A DNA stretch of 53,001 nt from Bacteroidales bacterium (GCA_017962615.1 JAGCUZ010000001.1:1-53001); one strand, 5' to 3'; shown: positions 38,665-47,289, numbered from the stretch's first letter. The notes: generated from the letters alone by a model not told the origin. Made by a program: numbers and translations.

Positions 38665-40240
38665 CTAATTTCTGACCAACCTGCAGGTTGTCCGACTTTA
38701 GGTTATTGATTTTCTTGAGCTCTGCCACCGTCAACCCATTCGCACGGGCTATCGAGTACAGGTTGTCGCCCTTCTTGACGGTATAGACCTTATTCTTGTT
38801 GGCTGCCGACTGCTGCTGCGTGGTCTGCCCGCGTTCAGGCTCACCCTGCACCACCGACTGCACCACGGCTTCGCGGTCGGCCGAGATGGTGACGATACTG
38901 TCTGCCTCGGGCGTTGTAACGGGATTGTCGGTCTGTTCCGTGGCAGGTTTCTGAGGCTTCGGCGCAACATAATTAGGGTTGCGCTTGTATATAACCAACT
39001 TCTCCCCTACCTGCAACGTGTTGCTTTTCTTGCGGTTCCACTTCTTTATGTCAGCCTGCGACACTCCGTACCTCGAAGCCACCTTCGACATCGTCTCGCC
39101 TTTCTTGACCTTGTGGACCACACGTATCGTTTCGCGCTGAACGACATTGTACTGCGTCCGCTTGCTGATAGAGTCTTTCGATACCGCGTAGATAGAATCC
39201 TCCATGCGTATAAACGTCTGCAACTTGTTCAACGGAAGACAGATGGCATAACGTCCGGCACTCGACGGCACCATATCGGTGCGGAACTGCGGGTTCAACG
39301 CCCTAAGCTCGGCGACCTCGATGCCAGTGAACCTCTGCACCACCGAGAAGAGCATGTCATGTTGCACCGTCACCGTGTCGGTGTGTATCGGGACCTCTAT
39401 CTTGTTGGGTTTTATACCATGTTCGTGGTAATAGTTCATGATGTAGGTCGCAGCTATAAACGCCGGTATATAGCCGCGGGTCTCGCGCGGCAGGTAGTCG
39501 TAGAGCTGCCAGAAATCGCGTTTGCCTCCCGAACGGGCTATAGCCTTGTTGATATTCCCTGGACCGCAGTTGTAGGCCGCTATGGCGAGCGTCCAGTCGC
39601 CAAAGATGCCATGCAAGTCGCGCAAGTACTTCGCCGCTGCCACCGTCGACCTGTACGGGTCGCGGCGCTCGTCAACCAACGAGTTCAGTTCCAGGTCATA
39701 ACTCTTACCCGTGCTGTACATGAACTGCCACAGGCCTGCCGCTCCCATGCGCGACGTGGCTTGAGGGTTCATGGCCGACTCAACTATGGTGAGATACTTC
39801 AACTCGTCGGGTACCCCGTAGCGATTCAGAACCTCCTCGAACATGGGGAAATAGTACTCCGACAGGGCCAGAGTCACATCAATACGCACATTCATCTTAT
39901 TGGCATACATACGGATATACGAGCGCACGTCGCCATTATAGGTCATGGGCACTATCGTGGGCAACGCCCGCAGCCGGGCCATAAGAACCGAGTCGGGTAT
40001 ATTGTCGAACGCAAGTGCCGAAGAGGAGGCTTCGCGAAGGTAATGATGGCCCAACGACTTGACTGTCTTCTTTATGTAGAAACTGTTCAACAAGCTGTCG
40101 TAGTTGGCGTTGTCGACCGCCGAGAACTGTGGGTCAACGTCATACACCCTCTGCGCCTTTGAGCCCGCAGGGGCAAAAATCAGCACCGCACACAACGCCA
40201 CAAGAAGATGATAGAATTTATTGTTCACGAATTTGTCCAA
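38654..40240 (-). CDS. Lytic murein transglycosylase with two LysM domains (MltD-like)
   Basis: This 528-residue periplasmic enzyme cleaves glycan strands of peptidoglycan. After a signal peptide (LLVALCAVLIFAPAGSKAQ), the SLT domain shows the catalytic glutamate in IVESAMNPQA (about residue 154), GAAGLWQFM, and AIAAYNCGPGNI. LysM domains lie at about 370-415 (VKKGETMSKVASRYGV) and at the C-terminus, about 480-528 (VKKGDNLYSIARANGL), for peptidoglycan binding. The arrangement is that of MltD. A promoter box lies 38 bases upstream, and the gene overlaps the DivIC-like gene downstream. Confidence 0.93.
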   Translation of the reverse strand: MDKFVNNKFYHLLVALCAVLIFAPAGSKAQRVYDVDPQFSAVDNANYDSLLNSFYIKKTVKSLGHHYLREASSSALAFDNIPDSVLMARLRALPTIVPMTYNGDVRSYIRMYANKMNVRIDVTLALSEYYFPMFEEVLNRYGVPDELKYLTIVESAMNPQATSRMGAAGLWQFMYSTGKSYDLELNSLVDERRDPYRSTVAAAKYLRDLHGIFGDWTLAIAAYNCGPGNINKAIARSGGKRDFWQLYDYLPRETRGYIPAFIAATYIMNYYHEHGIKPNKIEVPIHTDTVTVQHDMLFSVVQRFTGIEVAELRALNPQFRTDMVPSSAGRYAICLPLNKLQTFIRMEDSIYAVSKDSISKRTQYNVVQRETIRVVHKVKKGETMSKVASRYGVSQADIKKWNRKKSNTLQVGEKLVIYKRNPNYVAPKPQKPATEQTDNPVTTPEADSIVTISADREAVVQSVVQGEPERGQTTQQQSAANKNKVYTVKKGDNLYSIARANGLTVAELKKINNLKSDNLQVGQKLVVR

Positions 40241-40277
40241 ATAATAAAAGTGCCGAAATACAAGAAATTATCTTTTG

Positions 40278-40285
40278 CAAAGGTA
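40278..40285 (-). promoter_or_regulatory. -7 promoter box of the transglycosylase/divIC-like pair
   Basis: On the minus strand this reads TACCTTTG, a match to TAnnTTTG. It is 38 bases upstream of the ATG at 40240. Confidence 0.68.
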
Positions 40286-40407
40286 CAAAATAAATTTAAA
40301 ATGTCGGAAAAGCGAACGATAGCACGGACAACAGCCTATTTTTTATTACAGTGCAACACCATGATTGTCAAGAATATTAAACAAGTTTTCAACAACGTAT
40401 TGTATAT

Positions 40408-40465
40408 TATTTTTGCCTTCCCGAACAAAATAGTGCTGCCAATTGAATAATTTTTACTATTTTTG
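40408..40465 (+). promoter_or_regulatory. Two tandem -7 boxes upstream of butyrate kinase
   Basis: TATTTTTG occurs identically at 40408-40415 and 40458-40465, 50 bases apart. Both match TAnnTTTG. The nearer box is 55 bases from the ATG at 40521. Two start sites are possible. Confidence 0.6.
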
Positions 40466-40520
40466 CAACAGAAAATCAATGTGCAAATACTGAGTAATAA
40501 TAATAGAAATCATATCATAA

Positions 40521-41612
40521 ATGAACACTAAAAAGTACACGCTCGTAATCAACCCGGGCGCCACATCGACAAAAGCGTCCGTCTATGAAGGAGAGGATGA
40601 GGTTTTCACCGAAAACATCAAACATCCCATCGAGGAAATCCAACAGTACAAAGAAGTTGCCGACCAATTCGACTACCGCAAGGCCGCAATCCTCGACATG
40701 CTGAAGAAGCACCATGTCGACACCAAGGACATTGCAATTGTCATGGGTCGCGGCGGCCTCACCCGCCCGTGTGAGTCTGGCACTTACGAAGTCAACGAAC
40801 TCATGAAGCAGGAGTGCCACGAAGGCATCCAGGGCAAACATGCCTGCAACCTCGGCGCACTGATATCCGACAGTATCGCCAAGGAGATTGGCCTCGAGAA
40901 GGCCTACATCGCCGACCCCGGCATCGTTGACGAGCGTCCCGACTACGCAAAGATTACCGGTCACCCCGTCTTCGACCTTGACCCCAAGCGTGAAGGCGTT
41001 ATCTGGCATTGTCTCAATCAGAAGATGACTGCTAAGCTGTATGCCCGCGAGCTCGGCAAACAGTATGAGGATCTGAACCTTATCATCGCCCACCTTGGAG
41101 GCGGTGTCAGCGTGGGAATCCACAACCACGGACGTGTCGTCGAGGTGAACCGCGCCCTCTGCGGACTCGGAGCCTTCTCACCCACCCGCTCGGGCAGCAT
41201 CAACGCCAGCAAACTCGTAGAGGTCTGCTTCAGTGGCAAGTACACCATGGCCGACGTGAAGAAGATGATCACCGCCGAAGGCGGCTTCGTGGCCTATCTG
41301 GGCACTAACGACGCCTACGAGGTGGAGAAGAAAGCCCTGGCCGGTGACGAGAAATGCAAGTTGCTCGTCGACGCTTTCTGCTATCAGGTCTCGCTGGAAA
41401 TAAGCAGGTTGGCAGCTGTCGTCAAGGGCAAAGTCGATGCCATACTCCTCACCGGCGGCATCGCCTATAGCAAGCCTTGGATGCAGCAGATAACCGAACA
41501 CGTCGACTGGATAGCCCCCGTCAAAGTCTACAAAGGCGAAAACGAGATGCTTGCACTTGCCATCTGCGGCAAGGAACTGCTCGACGGCAAACCCGCAAAG
41601 ATATACAAATAA
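40521..41612 (+). CDS. buk: Butyrate kinase
   Basis: Buk interconverts butyryl phosphate plus ADP with butyrate plus ATP; related enzymes use branched-chain acids. The 363-residue protein has the ASKHA fold of the acetate kinase family: LVINPGATSTKASVYEG at the start, VMGRGGLTRP, LIIAHLGGGVSVG, GAFSPTRSGSI and DAILLTGGIAYSKP near the end. Length and motifs match butyrate kinase rather than acetate kinase. No phosphotransbutyrylase gene is adjacent. It stands alone with its own promoters and is followed by a hairpin. Confidence 0.93.
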   Translation: MNTKKYTLVINPGATSTKASVYEGEDEVFTENIKHPIEEIQQYKEVADQFDYRKAAILDMLKKHHVDTKDIAIVMGRGGLTRPCESGTYEVNELMKQECHEGIQGKHACNLGALISDSIAKEIGLEKAYIADPGIVDERPDYAKITGHPVFDLDPKREGVIWHCLNQKMTAKLYARELGKQYEDLNLIIAHLGGGVSVGIHNHGRVVEVNRALCGLGAFSPTRSGSINASKLVEVCFSGKYTMADVKKMITAEGGFVAYLGTNDAYEVEKKALAGDEKCKLLVDAFCYQVSLEISRLAAVVKGKVDAILLTGGIAYSKPWMQQITEHVDWIAPVKVYKGENEMLALAICGKELLDGKPAKIYK

Positions 41613-41647
41613 GCTACATACGGAAACAGCATAGCTGGAGCCACAAG

Positions 41648-41681
41648 AATGTGGCCGTGGACTTTTGCCCGCGGCCACATT
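41648..41681. other. Ten-bp hairpin between buk and the FKBP gene
   Basis: Bases 41648-41657 pair perfectly with 41672-41681 around a 14-base loop. An A-run follows on the plus strand rather than a T-run, so a plus-strand intrinsic terminator is not well supported. It may mark the 3' end of buk mRNA or act in the FKBP leader. Confidence 0.45.
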
Positions 41682-41733
41682 CGGTAAAAAAAGCCCCCAC
41701 TGTTCTTCCCAATCAACAACAATTCTTTAACTT

Positions 41734-42579
41734 ATGAAAAGAATCATTATCATTGCCTTGTGCCTGTCTCTCGGCGCGACGGGTATTGCGCAGAACATAA
41801 CATGCAAGAAAGGCAAATGCACAGTAGACGAGCAATATCTGAAAGAGTTGCAGGCCAAGGCGGCTAAAGCCGACCAGCTTGAGAAAGACCTTGCCGAGAC
41901 ACAGAAAGCCCTCGACGCCAAAATCAAGGCCGAGCAGCAGTCGTCTGTGCTAAAAACATTCATAGACTCAGCATCCTACGCCATCGGCAAAGACCTGTAC
42001 AACAACTGGACCATGCAGGAACTGCCCATGGACGTAACCGTGGTGGCGCGCTCAATGGAAGACTGTGTCAAAGGTCGCAACAACTTCACACAAAAGACTA
42101 TGCAGCCGTTGCTGAACCGCTTCCAGCAGGAATTCGAGCGCCGTCAGCAGGAGAAAGAGCGCAAGCAGCGCGAAATGATGCCCAAGACTATCGAAGAGGG
42201 CAACAAGTTCCTCGAAGCCAATAAGAACAACAAATCCATCTACACCACAGCGTCCGGTCTTCAGTACAAAATCATCAAGAAAGGCAACGGCAAGAAACCC
42301 ACCGCCAACGACGTGGTGCGCATCCACTACACCGGCACCCTCATCGACGGCACCAAGTTCGACAGCTCCTACGACCGTGGAGAGCCTCTTGAACTGCCTC
42401 TCAACCAGGTGATACCGGGTTGGACCGAAGGTGTTCAGCTCATGGATGTAGGTTCACACTACATGCTCTATATCCCTTACAATCTGGGATATGGCGAGCA
42501 GCCCGCCGGCATCATACCTCCGGGATCGGCACTCATCTTCGATGTTGAGCTTCTCGACATAGTCACACCCAAGAAATAA
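41734..42579 (+). CDS. Secreted FKBP-type peptidyl-prolyl isomerase (Mip/FkpA-like)
   Basis: This 281-residue periplasmic foldase would catalyse cis-trans isomerisation at proline bonds. It has a signal peptide (IIIIALCLSLGATGIAQ) and a helical dimerisation region with much coiled coil (about 30-165). The C-terminal FKBP domain (about 180-279) shows YTGTLIDGTKFDSSYDRGEP, IPGWTEGVQLMDVGS, IPYNLGYGEQ and IPPGSALIFDVELLDI. It is closed by a strong terminator that sits directly against aroC. Confidence 0.93.
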   Translation: MKRIIIIALCLSLGATGIAQNITCKKGKCTVDEQYLKELQAKAAKADQLEKDLAETQKALDAKIKAEQQSSVLKTFIDSASYAIGKDLYNNWTMQELPMDVTVVARSMEDCVKGRNNFTQKTMQPLLNRFQQEFERRQQEKERKQREMMPKTIEEGNKFLEANKNNKSIYTTASGLQYKIIKKGNGKKPTANDVVRIHYTGTLIDGTKFDSSYDRGEPLELPLNQVIPGWTEGVQLMDVGSHYMLYIPYNLGYGEQPAGIIPPGSALIFDVELLDIVTPKK

Positions 42580-42595
42580 CTGCTGACTACCAGTA

Positions 42596-42632
42596 CAAAG
42601 GAAGTCCCGCCTGGGGCTTCCTTTTGTTTTTT
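42596..42632 (+). terminator. Intrinsic terminator abutting the aroC start codon
   Basis: A stem of about 12 bp (42597-42608 with 42613-42624, loop GCCT, one G-T pair) is followed by a run of six T residues at 42627-42632. The aroC ATG begins at 42634. This is the clearest Rho-independent terminator in the window. Confidence 0.85.
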
Positions 42633-42633
42633 C

Positions 42634-43647
42634 ATGTACAACAGCATAGGCAACATATTACAGCTCACCACCTTCGGCGAGTCGCACGGCAAAGCCGTGG
42701 GCGGCATCCTCGACGGCTGTCCGTCGGGCATACGCCTCGACAGCGACCTGCTGCAGCGCGATTTGGAGCGCCGGCAGGTCGGCGACAAGCCTTGGGGTAT
42801 TGACTTCGAGGAATTTGCCACTCCCCGCAGGGAGCCCGACAACGTGGACTTCCTGTCGGGCCTCATCGACGGCACCACACTCGGAACGCCAATAGCTTTC
42901 AGCATAGGCAACAGCGACATACGACCTGCTGACTACCAACAGCTCAGCCACCTCTACCGTCCGCTGCATGCCGACAGGACCTGGGAGCAGCGTTTCGGCA
43001 CGCGAGACCCGCGTGGCGGTGGACGTGCCTCGGCACGCGAGACTGTTACACGGGTGGTTGGCGGCGTATTTGCCAAGACCTTGCTCAACAATCATGGAAT
43101 CAGTATCGAAGGTAGGATACAATCCATCGGCGGCCACCCTCTCACAAGCAAGGAGGCCGCAATGGAAGCCAAAGCATATCTCTCTGACTTAAAACAGAAT
43201 GGCGACACTACAGGCGGCGTCATAACCTGCACCATGCACGGACTGCCCGCCGGCATTGGCAACCCCGTATTCGACAGGCTGCAGAGCCGGTTGGCGGCAG
43301 CCATAATGAGCATCCCGTCAGTGAGAGGCTTCGAATTCGGCAGCGGCTTCCGCTCTGCGCAATCAACAGGCAGCCAGTACATAAACATCGCCAAGGAGTC
43401 CCCCGACGGTATACTCGGCGGCATAAGCGACGGCAACGACATCACGATAGCCGTTGCCATGCACCCTGTATGCACGCTGGCACAAGGCATTACATGCAGT
43501 GACGCACAAGGCGGCGAACATTACCTGAAGCCCAACGGCCGCCACGATGTATGCCATATACCCCGCAGCGTGGTCATCGTCGAAGCCATGACGGCTTTGG
43601 TGATTGCCGACTTAATACTTGAACGACACACGAACACACAGTCATGA
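42634..43647 (+). CDS. aroC: Chorismate synthase
   Basis: AroC converts 5-enolpyruvylshikimate 3-phosphate to chorismate using reduced FMN, the last common step to aromatic compounds. The 337-residue protein shows LTTFGESHGKAVGGILDG near the start, the GGGRASARETVTRVVGGVFAK signature, the DTTGG-like GDTTGGV and the C-terminal GRHDVCHIPRSVVIVEAM. The N-terminus matches the family exactly, so the ATG at 42634 is right even though it lies one base after a terminator T-run. The stop overlaps the next start as ATGA. Confidence 0.96.
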   Translation: MYNSIGNILQLTTFGESHGKAVGGILDGCPSGIRLDSDLLQRDLERRQVGDKPWGIDFEEFATPRREPDNVDFLSGLIDGTTLGTPIAFSIGNSDIRPADYQQLSHLYRPLHADRTWEQRFGTRDPRGGGRASARETVTRVVGGVFAKTLLNNHGISIEGRIQSIGGHPLTSKEAAMEAKAYLSDLKQNGDTTGGVITCTMHGLPAGIGNPVFDRLQSRLAAAIMSIPSVRGFEFGSGFRSAQSTGSQYINIAKESPDGILGGISDGNDITIAVAMHPVCTLAQGITCSDAQGGEHYLKPNGRHDVCHIPRSVVIVEAMTALVIADLILERHTNTQS

Positions 43648-44417
43648 AACAGATTATCATAACATTGGCAGCGACTGCGCTGCTCCTTGCAGCCTGCAAC
43701 CGACAGGACACATTCTCAATAGAAGGCACCCTGCAGAACGGTGCCGGGAAAACCATCTACATTGAGGAGCTGACACCGAAAGACGGAGCCTTATTCATTG
43801 ATTCCATACAACTTGACAACAACGGGCATTTCCTGTTCAAGTACAAGATGCCGTACAAAACCTTCTACAACCTACACGTCAACGAATACGACTACGTGGT
43901 CTTGCTGCCCGACTCAAGGGAGAAAATCAAAATAACTGGCGACTACAACCACCTCGACGACAGCTACGAAGTGTCGGGCTCGCCCGAGAGCATACTTCTC
44001 TGGCAGCTACAGGACTACAGCAACCTCGGAATAGCGGCACTTAAAGAGCTGGCAATGACCGACAAAGAAAACAAAGCCAACCTCAGCGAGGCCGATTACC
44101 TGGCTGCGAAGGAAAAGACCGACTCCATCTTCATCGAGAACTTCCACATGCAGCGCGAGTATGTATGCAACTTCATCACCAACAACCAAGGCTCTCTCGC
44201 CACACTGATAGCCCTCTACAAACCCTTCAACGTCAGTCAGCCGCTCCTGGCACCCGAAGTCGCATTCGACTATTACGAAACTGTGCTCGAAGGACTTGAG
44301 GAGACCCTTCCCGACAACCCGCACACCATACACTTCAGGAACACCGTGGAGGTTCTGCGGCACACCTTCGGGCAGCCCAAGGAGGCCGCAACCTTCGACT
44401 TCGTCGACCTAAAATAA
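43644..44417 (+). CDS. DUF4369-like lipoprotein
   Basis: This 257-residue lipoprotein has a signal ending in LLLAAC (lipidation cysteine near residue 18). The N-terminal region reads FSIEGTLQNGAGKTIYIEEL, then FIDSIQLDNNGHFLFKY, typical of DUF4369, the beta domain that often precedes thioredoxin-like domains in Bacteroidota. The rest is helical, with no thioredoxin CxxC motif visible, so it appears to be a DUF4369 protein without the redox domain. It overlaps aroC by four bases and precedes the LpxH-like gene by 8, suggesting one transcript. Confidence 0.8.
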   Translation: MKQIIITLAATALLLAACNRQDTFSIEGTLQNGAGKTIYIEELTPKDGALFIDSIQLDNNGHFLFKYKMPYKTFYNLHVNEYDYVVLLPDSREKIKITGDYNHLDDSYEVSGSPESILLWQLQDYSNLGIAALKELAMTDKENKANLSEADYLAAKEKTDSIFIENFHMQREYVCNFITNNQGSLATLIALYKPFNVSQPLLAPEVAFDYYETVLEGLEETLPDNPHTIHFRNTVEVLRHTFGQPKEAATFDFVDLK

Positions 44418-44425
44418 CCGCTCCA

Positions 44426-45160
44426 ATGCGCGACTGCACCTATATATTGTCCGACGTCCACCTCGACGACTCGCCCGCGAGCCTCGCCCGCGAGCGCGAA
44501 CTCGTGGCATGGTTCGCCTCTATAGAGGATAACGCATGCCGTATCATACTGTTAGGCGACATCTTCGACTTCTGGTTCACCTACCGCCGCGTGGTTCCGC
44601 GCGGGCACAGCCGCCTGCTTGGCAAACTCGCACTGATGGCCGACTCGGGCATAGAGATTCACTATTTCATTGGGAATCACGACATGTGGGTGTTCGACTA
44701 TTTCGAGAAAGAGATAGGCATGGTGATGCACAGCGACCCGTGCAACATGGAAATCAACGGCTTGAAGATATTCATAGGTCACGGCGACGGCCTCGGATGC
44801 CGCAAAGGGCCCTACCCCATACTAAAGAGGATATTCCGCAACAGGCTGAACCAACGGCTCTTCACCCTGCTCCCCTCGCGCTTCAGTTTCTGGATTGCCG
44901 TGAAATGGAGCCAGCTGAGCCGCAAGTCGCACGGCGATAAATACAAGGTGTACCTTGGCGATGACAACGAAGACCTGATACGCTACTGCAACGAACTCGA
45001 CACGCAACGGCACTACGACTACATAATCTTTGGTCACAGACATTTAGCCATGACCAAAACTCTTGCCAGCGGATGCCGCTACATTAACGTCGGCGACTGG
45101 ATGGAGCACCGCGACTACGCCGTGATACAAGGCACCGAGGCAACGCTCGTCACTTCCTGA
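44426..45160 (+). CDS. lpxH: UDP-2,3-diacylglucosamine pyrophosphatase (LpxH-like)
   Basis: LpxH hydrolyses UDP-2,3-diacylglucosamine to lipid X during lipid A synthesis at the inner membrane. The 244-residue calcineurin-like phosphoesterase shows the metal motifs in order: SDVHLDD (about 9-15), LGDIFDFW, IGNHDMW, IGHGDGLG and FGHRHLA. The region between (KRIFRNRLNQRLFTLLP) resembles the lipid-binding insertion. Its tail overlaps the convergent EnvC-like gene by 11 bases. Confidence 0.9.
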   Translation: MRDCTYILSDVHLDDSPASLARERELVAWFASIEDNACRIILLGDIFDFWFTYRRVVPRGHSRLLGKLALMADSGIEIHYFIGNHDMWVFDYFEKEIGMVMHSDPCNMEINGLKIFIGHGDGLGCRKGPYPILKRIFRNRLNQRLFTLLPSRFSFWIAVKWSQLSRKSHGDKYKVYLGDDNEDLIRYCNELDTQRHYDYIIFGHRHLAMTKTLASGCRYINVGDWMEHRDYAVIQGTEATLVTS

Positions 45161-46394
45161 GCCAGTGCCTTGGATTCTGACTCTGAGTGCCTTTCCACAG
45201 CTGGAAACTGAATTCGGCAACGCCGTCACTGTTAACGGCCACCGTTCCAAGGTTCTGTTTGGTAACCACCTTTGCACCCTGCTTCACCGACACCGTGCCC
45301 ATGTTGGCGTACACCGTCATGTACTCGCCGTGACGCACAATCACGCCCTTGGTGCCGTTGGGGCAGGTGAACACCCTCGTCACCGTGCCGTTGAATATGC
45401 AGAACACCGCACTGCCCTGACTGCAAACCAGTTCGATGCCGTTGTTCATGTTCTGTCCGCCCGACGAATGGACGTAGCGGCCATACTCGCGGGCAACGCT
45501 CTTGTAATACACCGGCCACGAGAAGCGGCCTTTGTTGGTGGCGAAATCGTTCGACAACGCCACTTCAGCCTCTGACAGTTTCGGCGTCGTCACCCCCGAC
45601 GACGAAGAGCCCTTCGAGCCCGTAGTGCTGCCGCCCTTGGCGGTTGTTGCCGACGCCTTCTTCACCTCCTCGTTAATCATCCGCTGTATCTGCTCCTGCA
45701 GCTGCCGCTTCTGCTTTTCCTTCTTTGACAGCTGTGCCGTGAGGTTCTTCTCCTGAGCCTTGGCGTTGCTCATAGCCTTGCTCTTCTGCTGCTGTTCCTT
45801 GCTGAGCTCCGCGCGGTTCTGCTCCTCCTGGCGCAGCAGGGTGTACTTCTCACGCTTCTGCTTCTCGAGCAGCAGCGACATATCCTGTAACTCATTCTCC
45901 CTTTGCTTGATACGCCTTGCCTGCAGCTTGCGGTAGCTGCTGTAGGCCTTGAAGTACTTTATGCGCAGGAAACTGCGGTTATACGACTTGGTATCAAACA
46001 GTAAGGCCATCTTGTCAACATTGTCGCGCTCACGGTACAGCACCCTTATCACCTTGGCGTACTCAGCCTTCATGCTGTCGATGCGCAACGTCATTACATG
46101 TATGCTGTCCTGCGTCTGCGACAGGCGGCCGTCAAGCAGGGTTATCTGCGAGTTAATATTGGTAATCAGCTTGGTACGCTCTTTTATCTTTTTGTTGAGC
46201 GTGTTAAGCTGTGCCGCGGTCATCTTGGTGTTCTTCTTGGCCTTGGCCAAATCTTTGTTCAGCTTTTTTATCTCAGCCTCGATTTTAGCCTTTTCCTTCT
46301 CTAAATCAGATTTCGACTGAGCCTGCACCTGAACGTTGACAGACAAAAGCACACAAAGCAGAGCCGGCAACAACACGCCGCGCCCCGACTTCAT
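45150..46394 (-). CDS. EnvC-like murein hydrolase activator with degenerate M23 domain
   Basis: This periplasmic factor of 414 residues probably activates cell-separation amidases. It has a signal peptide (VLLPALLCVLLSVNVQVQAQ), a long coiled coil (about 25-250) and a C-terminal LytM/M23 fold. The metal-binding residues are altered: the H-x3-D motif is replaced by NNGIEL, YAHL by YANM, and the HxH position by EFSFQL. It is therefore unlikely to be a peptidase itself, as in EnvC. I chose the ATG at 46394 for its signal peptide; earlier in-frame ATGs lie at 46424 and, upstream of the promoter, 46466 and 46493. Confidence 0.88.
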   Translation of the reverse strand: MKSGRGVLLPALLCVLLSVNVQVQAQSKSDLEKEKAKIEAEIKKLNKDLAKAKKNTKMTAAQLNTLNKKIKERTKLITNINSQITLLDGRLSQTQDSIHVMTLRIDSMKAEYAKVIRVLYRERDNVDKMALLFDTKSYNRSFLRIKYFKAYSSYRKLQARRIKQRENELQDMSLLLEKQKREKYTLLRQEEQNRAELSKEQQQKSKAMSNAKAQEKNLTAQLSKKEKQKRQLQEQIQRMINEEVKKASATTAKGGSTTGSKGSSSSGVTTPKLSEAEVALSNDFATNKGRFSWPVYYKSVAREYGRYVHSSGGQNMNNGIELVCSQGSAVFCIFNGTVTRVFTCPNGTKGVIVRHGEYMTVYANMGTVSVKQGAKVVTKQNLGTVAVNSDGVAEFSFQLWKGTQSQNPRHWLRK

Positions 46395-46455
46395 TGTCTT
46401 ATATAAACAAGATAACCAAGACATTGCACAAACCGTTATATAATGAAAGCAACTA

Positions 46456-46463
46456 CAAAAATA
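46456..46463 (-). promoter_or_regulatory. -7 promoter box of the EnvC-like gene
   Basis: On the minus strand this reads TATTTTTG, matching TAnnTTTG. Its position excludes the starts at 46466 and 46493 and supports 46394 (or 46424). Confidence 0.65.
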
Positions 46464-46613
46464 CATAATACTTATAATAAAGCAGCCCGCCATCGCAAGT
46501 ATTTATCCAATCCATATTGTTGATAACCCGTCCACAAACCCCGCGGACACACCCTAACAAAACCATCAACTCCGTCTTCACCCACCTCCCCCCACCCCTT
46601 TCCCAGTCACAAC

Positions 46614-46701
46614 TTCCACCCTTGCCCGCCGCCTTTATCTTCATTGCCAGACACCTTTTCCACTTTTGCCTACCGTCTTTTCCAACCTTGCCTGCCGTCT
46701 T
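46614..46701. repeat. Imperfect 22-base tandem repeats
   Basis: A unit like TTCCA-CCTTGCCTGCCGTCTT occurs at 46658-46679 and directly again at 46680-46701, with four differences. A related copy lies at 46614-46635. All are pyrimidine-rich on the plus strand. Confidence 0.6.
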
Positions 46702-46778
46702 TCCCACCCCAAAAACGACGGTCCACGGGCACGAAATCAACCCAAATAAGTAGTACATATAGACATCATAAAGAGTAC

Positions 46779-46877
46779 ATAAGGAGTTGGTCCGACCAAC
46801 TCCTTATCAACTATATACTTACGATTTACGTTCTATATACCAAAATCGGGATTTTTGCGATAAAACTGCGAGTTTTG
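46779..46877 (+). repeat. Dispersed palindromic element, copy 2
   Basis: This is the same element as 24567-24676 in the opposite orientation. The hairpin core is a perfect 13-bp stem (46779-46791 with 46795-46807, loop CCG). On one side the similarity continues through CTATATACTTACG, CCAAAATCGG and a final GTTTTG. On the other side similarity fades quickly, so the outer part of the palindrome has decayed or differs. Confidence 0.78.
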
Positions 46878-47082
46878 ATTTAGGCACATAGTTATTTCAT
46901 TATTAATATATTGCAATAATTATCAAGGCAAAGAACGGGCAAAAGTGGTACAACAGCTAAATGAGGATAAAAAGACAATGTGAGGGGGATTAGATGGAGT
47001 GAAAAACAGGTTGGGGTGGATGGCTTATGAGATGGCGGGCAGGTGTTGTCGGTGGTGCACGGGATGACACTCTGATTTTATC

Positions 47083-47115
47083 GTGCCGGGAGGTTGCATG
47101 CAACCTGTTTGGCAC
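47083..47115. other. Compound hairpin in the spacer
   Basis: A perfect 16-base palindrome (47091-47106, AGGTTGCA/TGCAACCT) is enclosed by GTGCC at 47083-47087 and GGCAC at 47111-47115. It could be a protein-binding site or the end of a small transcript; no T-run follows. Confidence 0.5.
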
Positions 47116-47289
47116 AACGACACGGCAATGAGCGGTGACAAAACACATGGCAGTTCACTGGCAGGCACAAAAATTAGGCTTGGTGTAACAACTTTTACTA
47201 TCAACAACTTACACCGCAAACTACAACAATTTTCGACGTGATAATAAAATAATTATAAATAAAAAGGCCGTCATTTCGGAGTTTTTTTG

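Larger units (their letters stand above)
46464..47289. other. Long gene-free spacer with repeats
   Basis: No credible gene is present in these roughly 800 bases between two divergent genes. It holds a pyrimidine-rich segment with 22-base tandem repeats (46614-46701), the second copy of the palindromic element (46779-46877), an AT-rich stretch (46880-46930), a purine-rich stretch (46980-47060) and a compound hairpin (47083-47115). Confidence 0.6.

Noticed and set aside
41651-41669. Possible sigma-54 promoter (TGG...TTGC) before the FKBP gene
   Set aside because: The GG and GC elements are about two bases too far apart, and the sequence lies within a perfect hairpin.
41648-41681. Classical intrinsic terminator of buk
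   Set aside because: The stem is strong but is followed by an A-run, not a T-run, on the plus strand. It is kept only as a hairpin of unknown role.
46880-47230. Possible small genes in the large spacer
   Set aside because: Short open frames on both strands lack conserved motifs, good starts and typical codon use. They look like chance frames.
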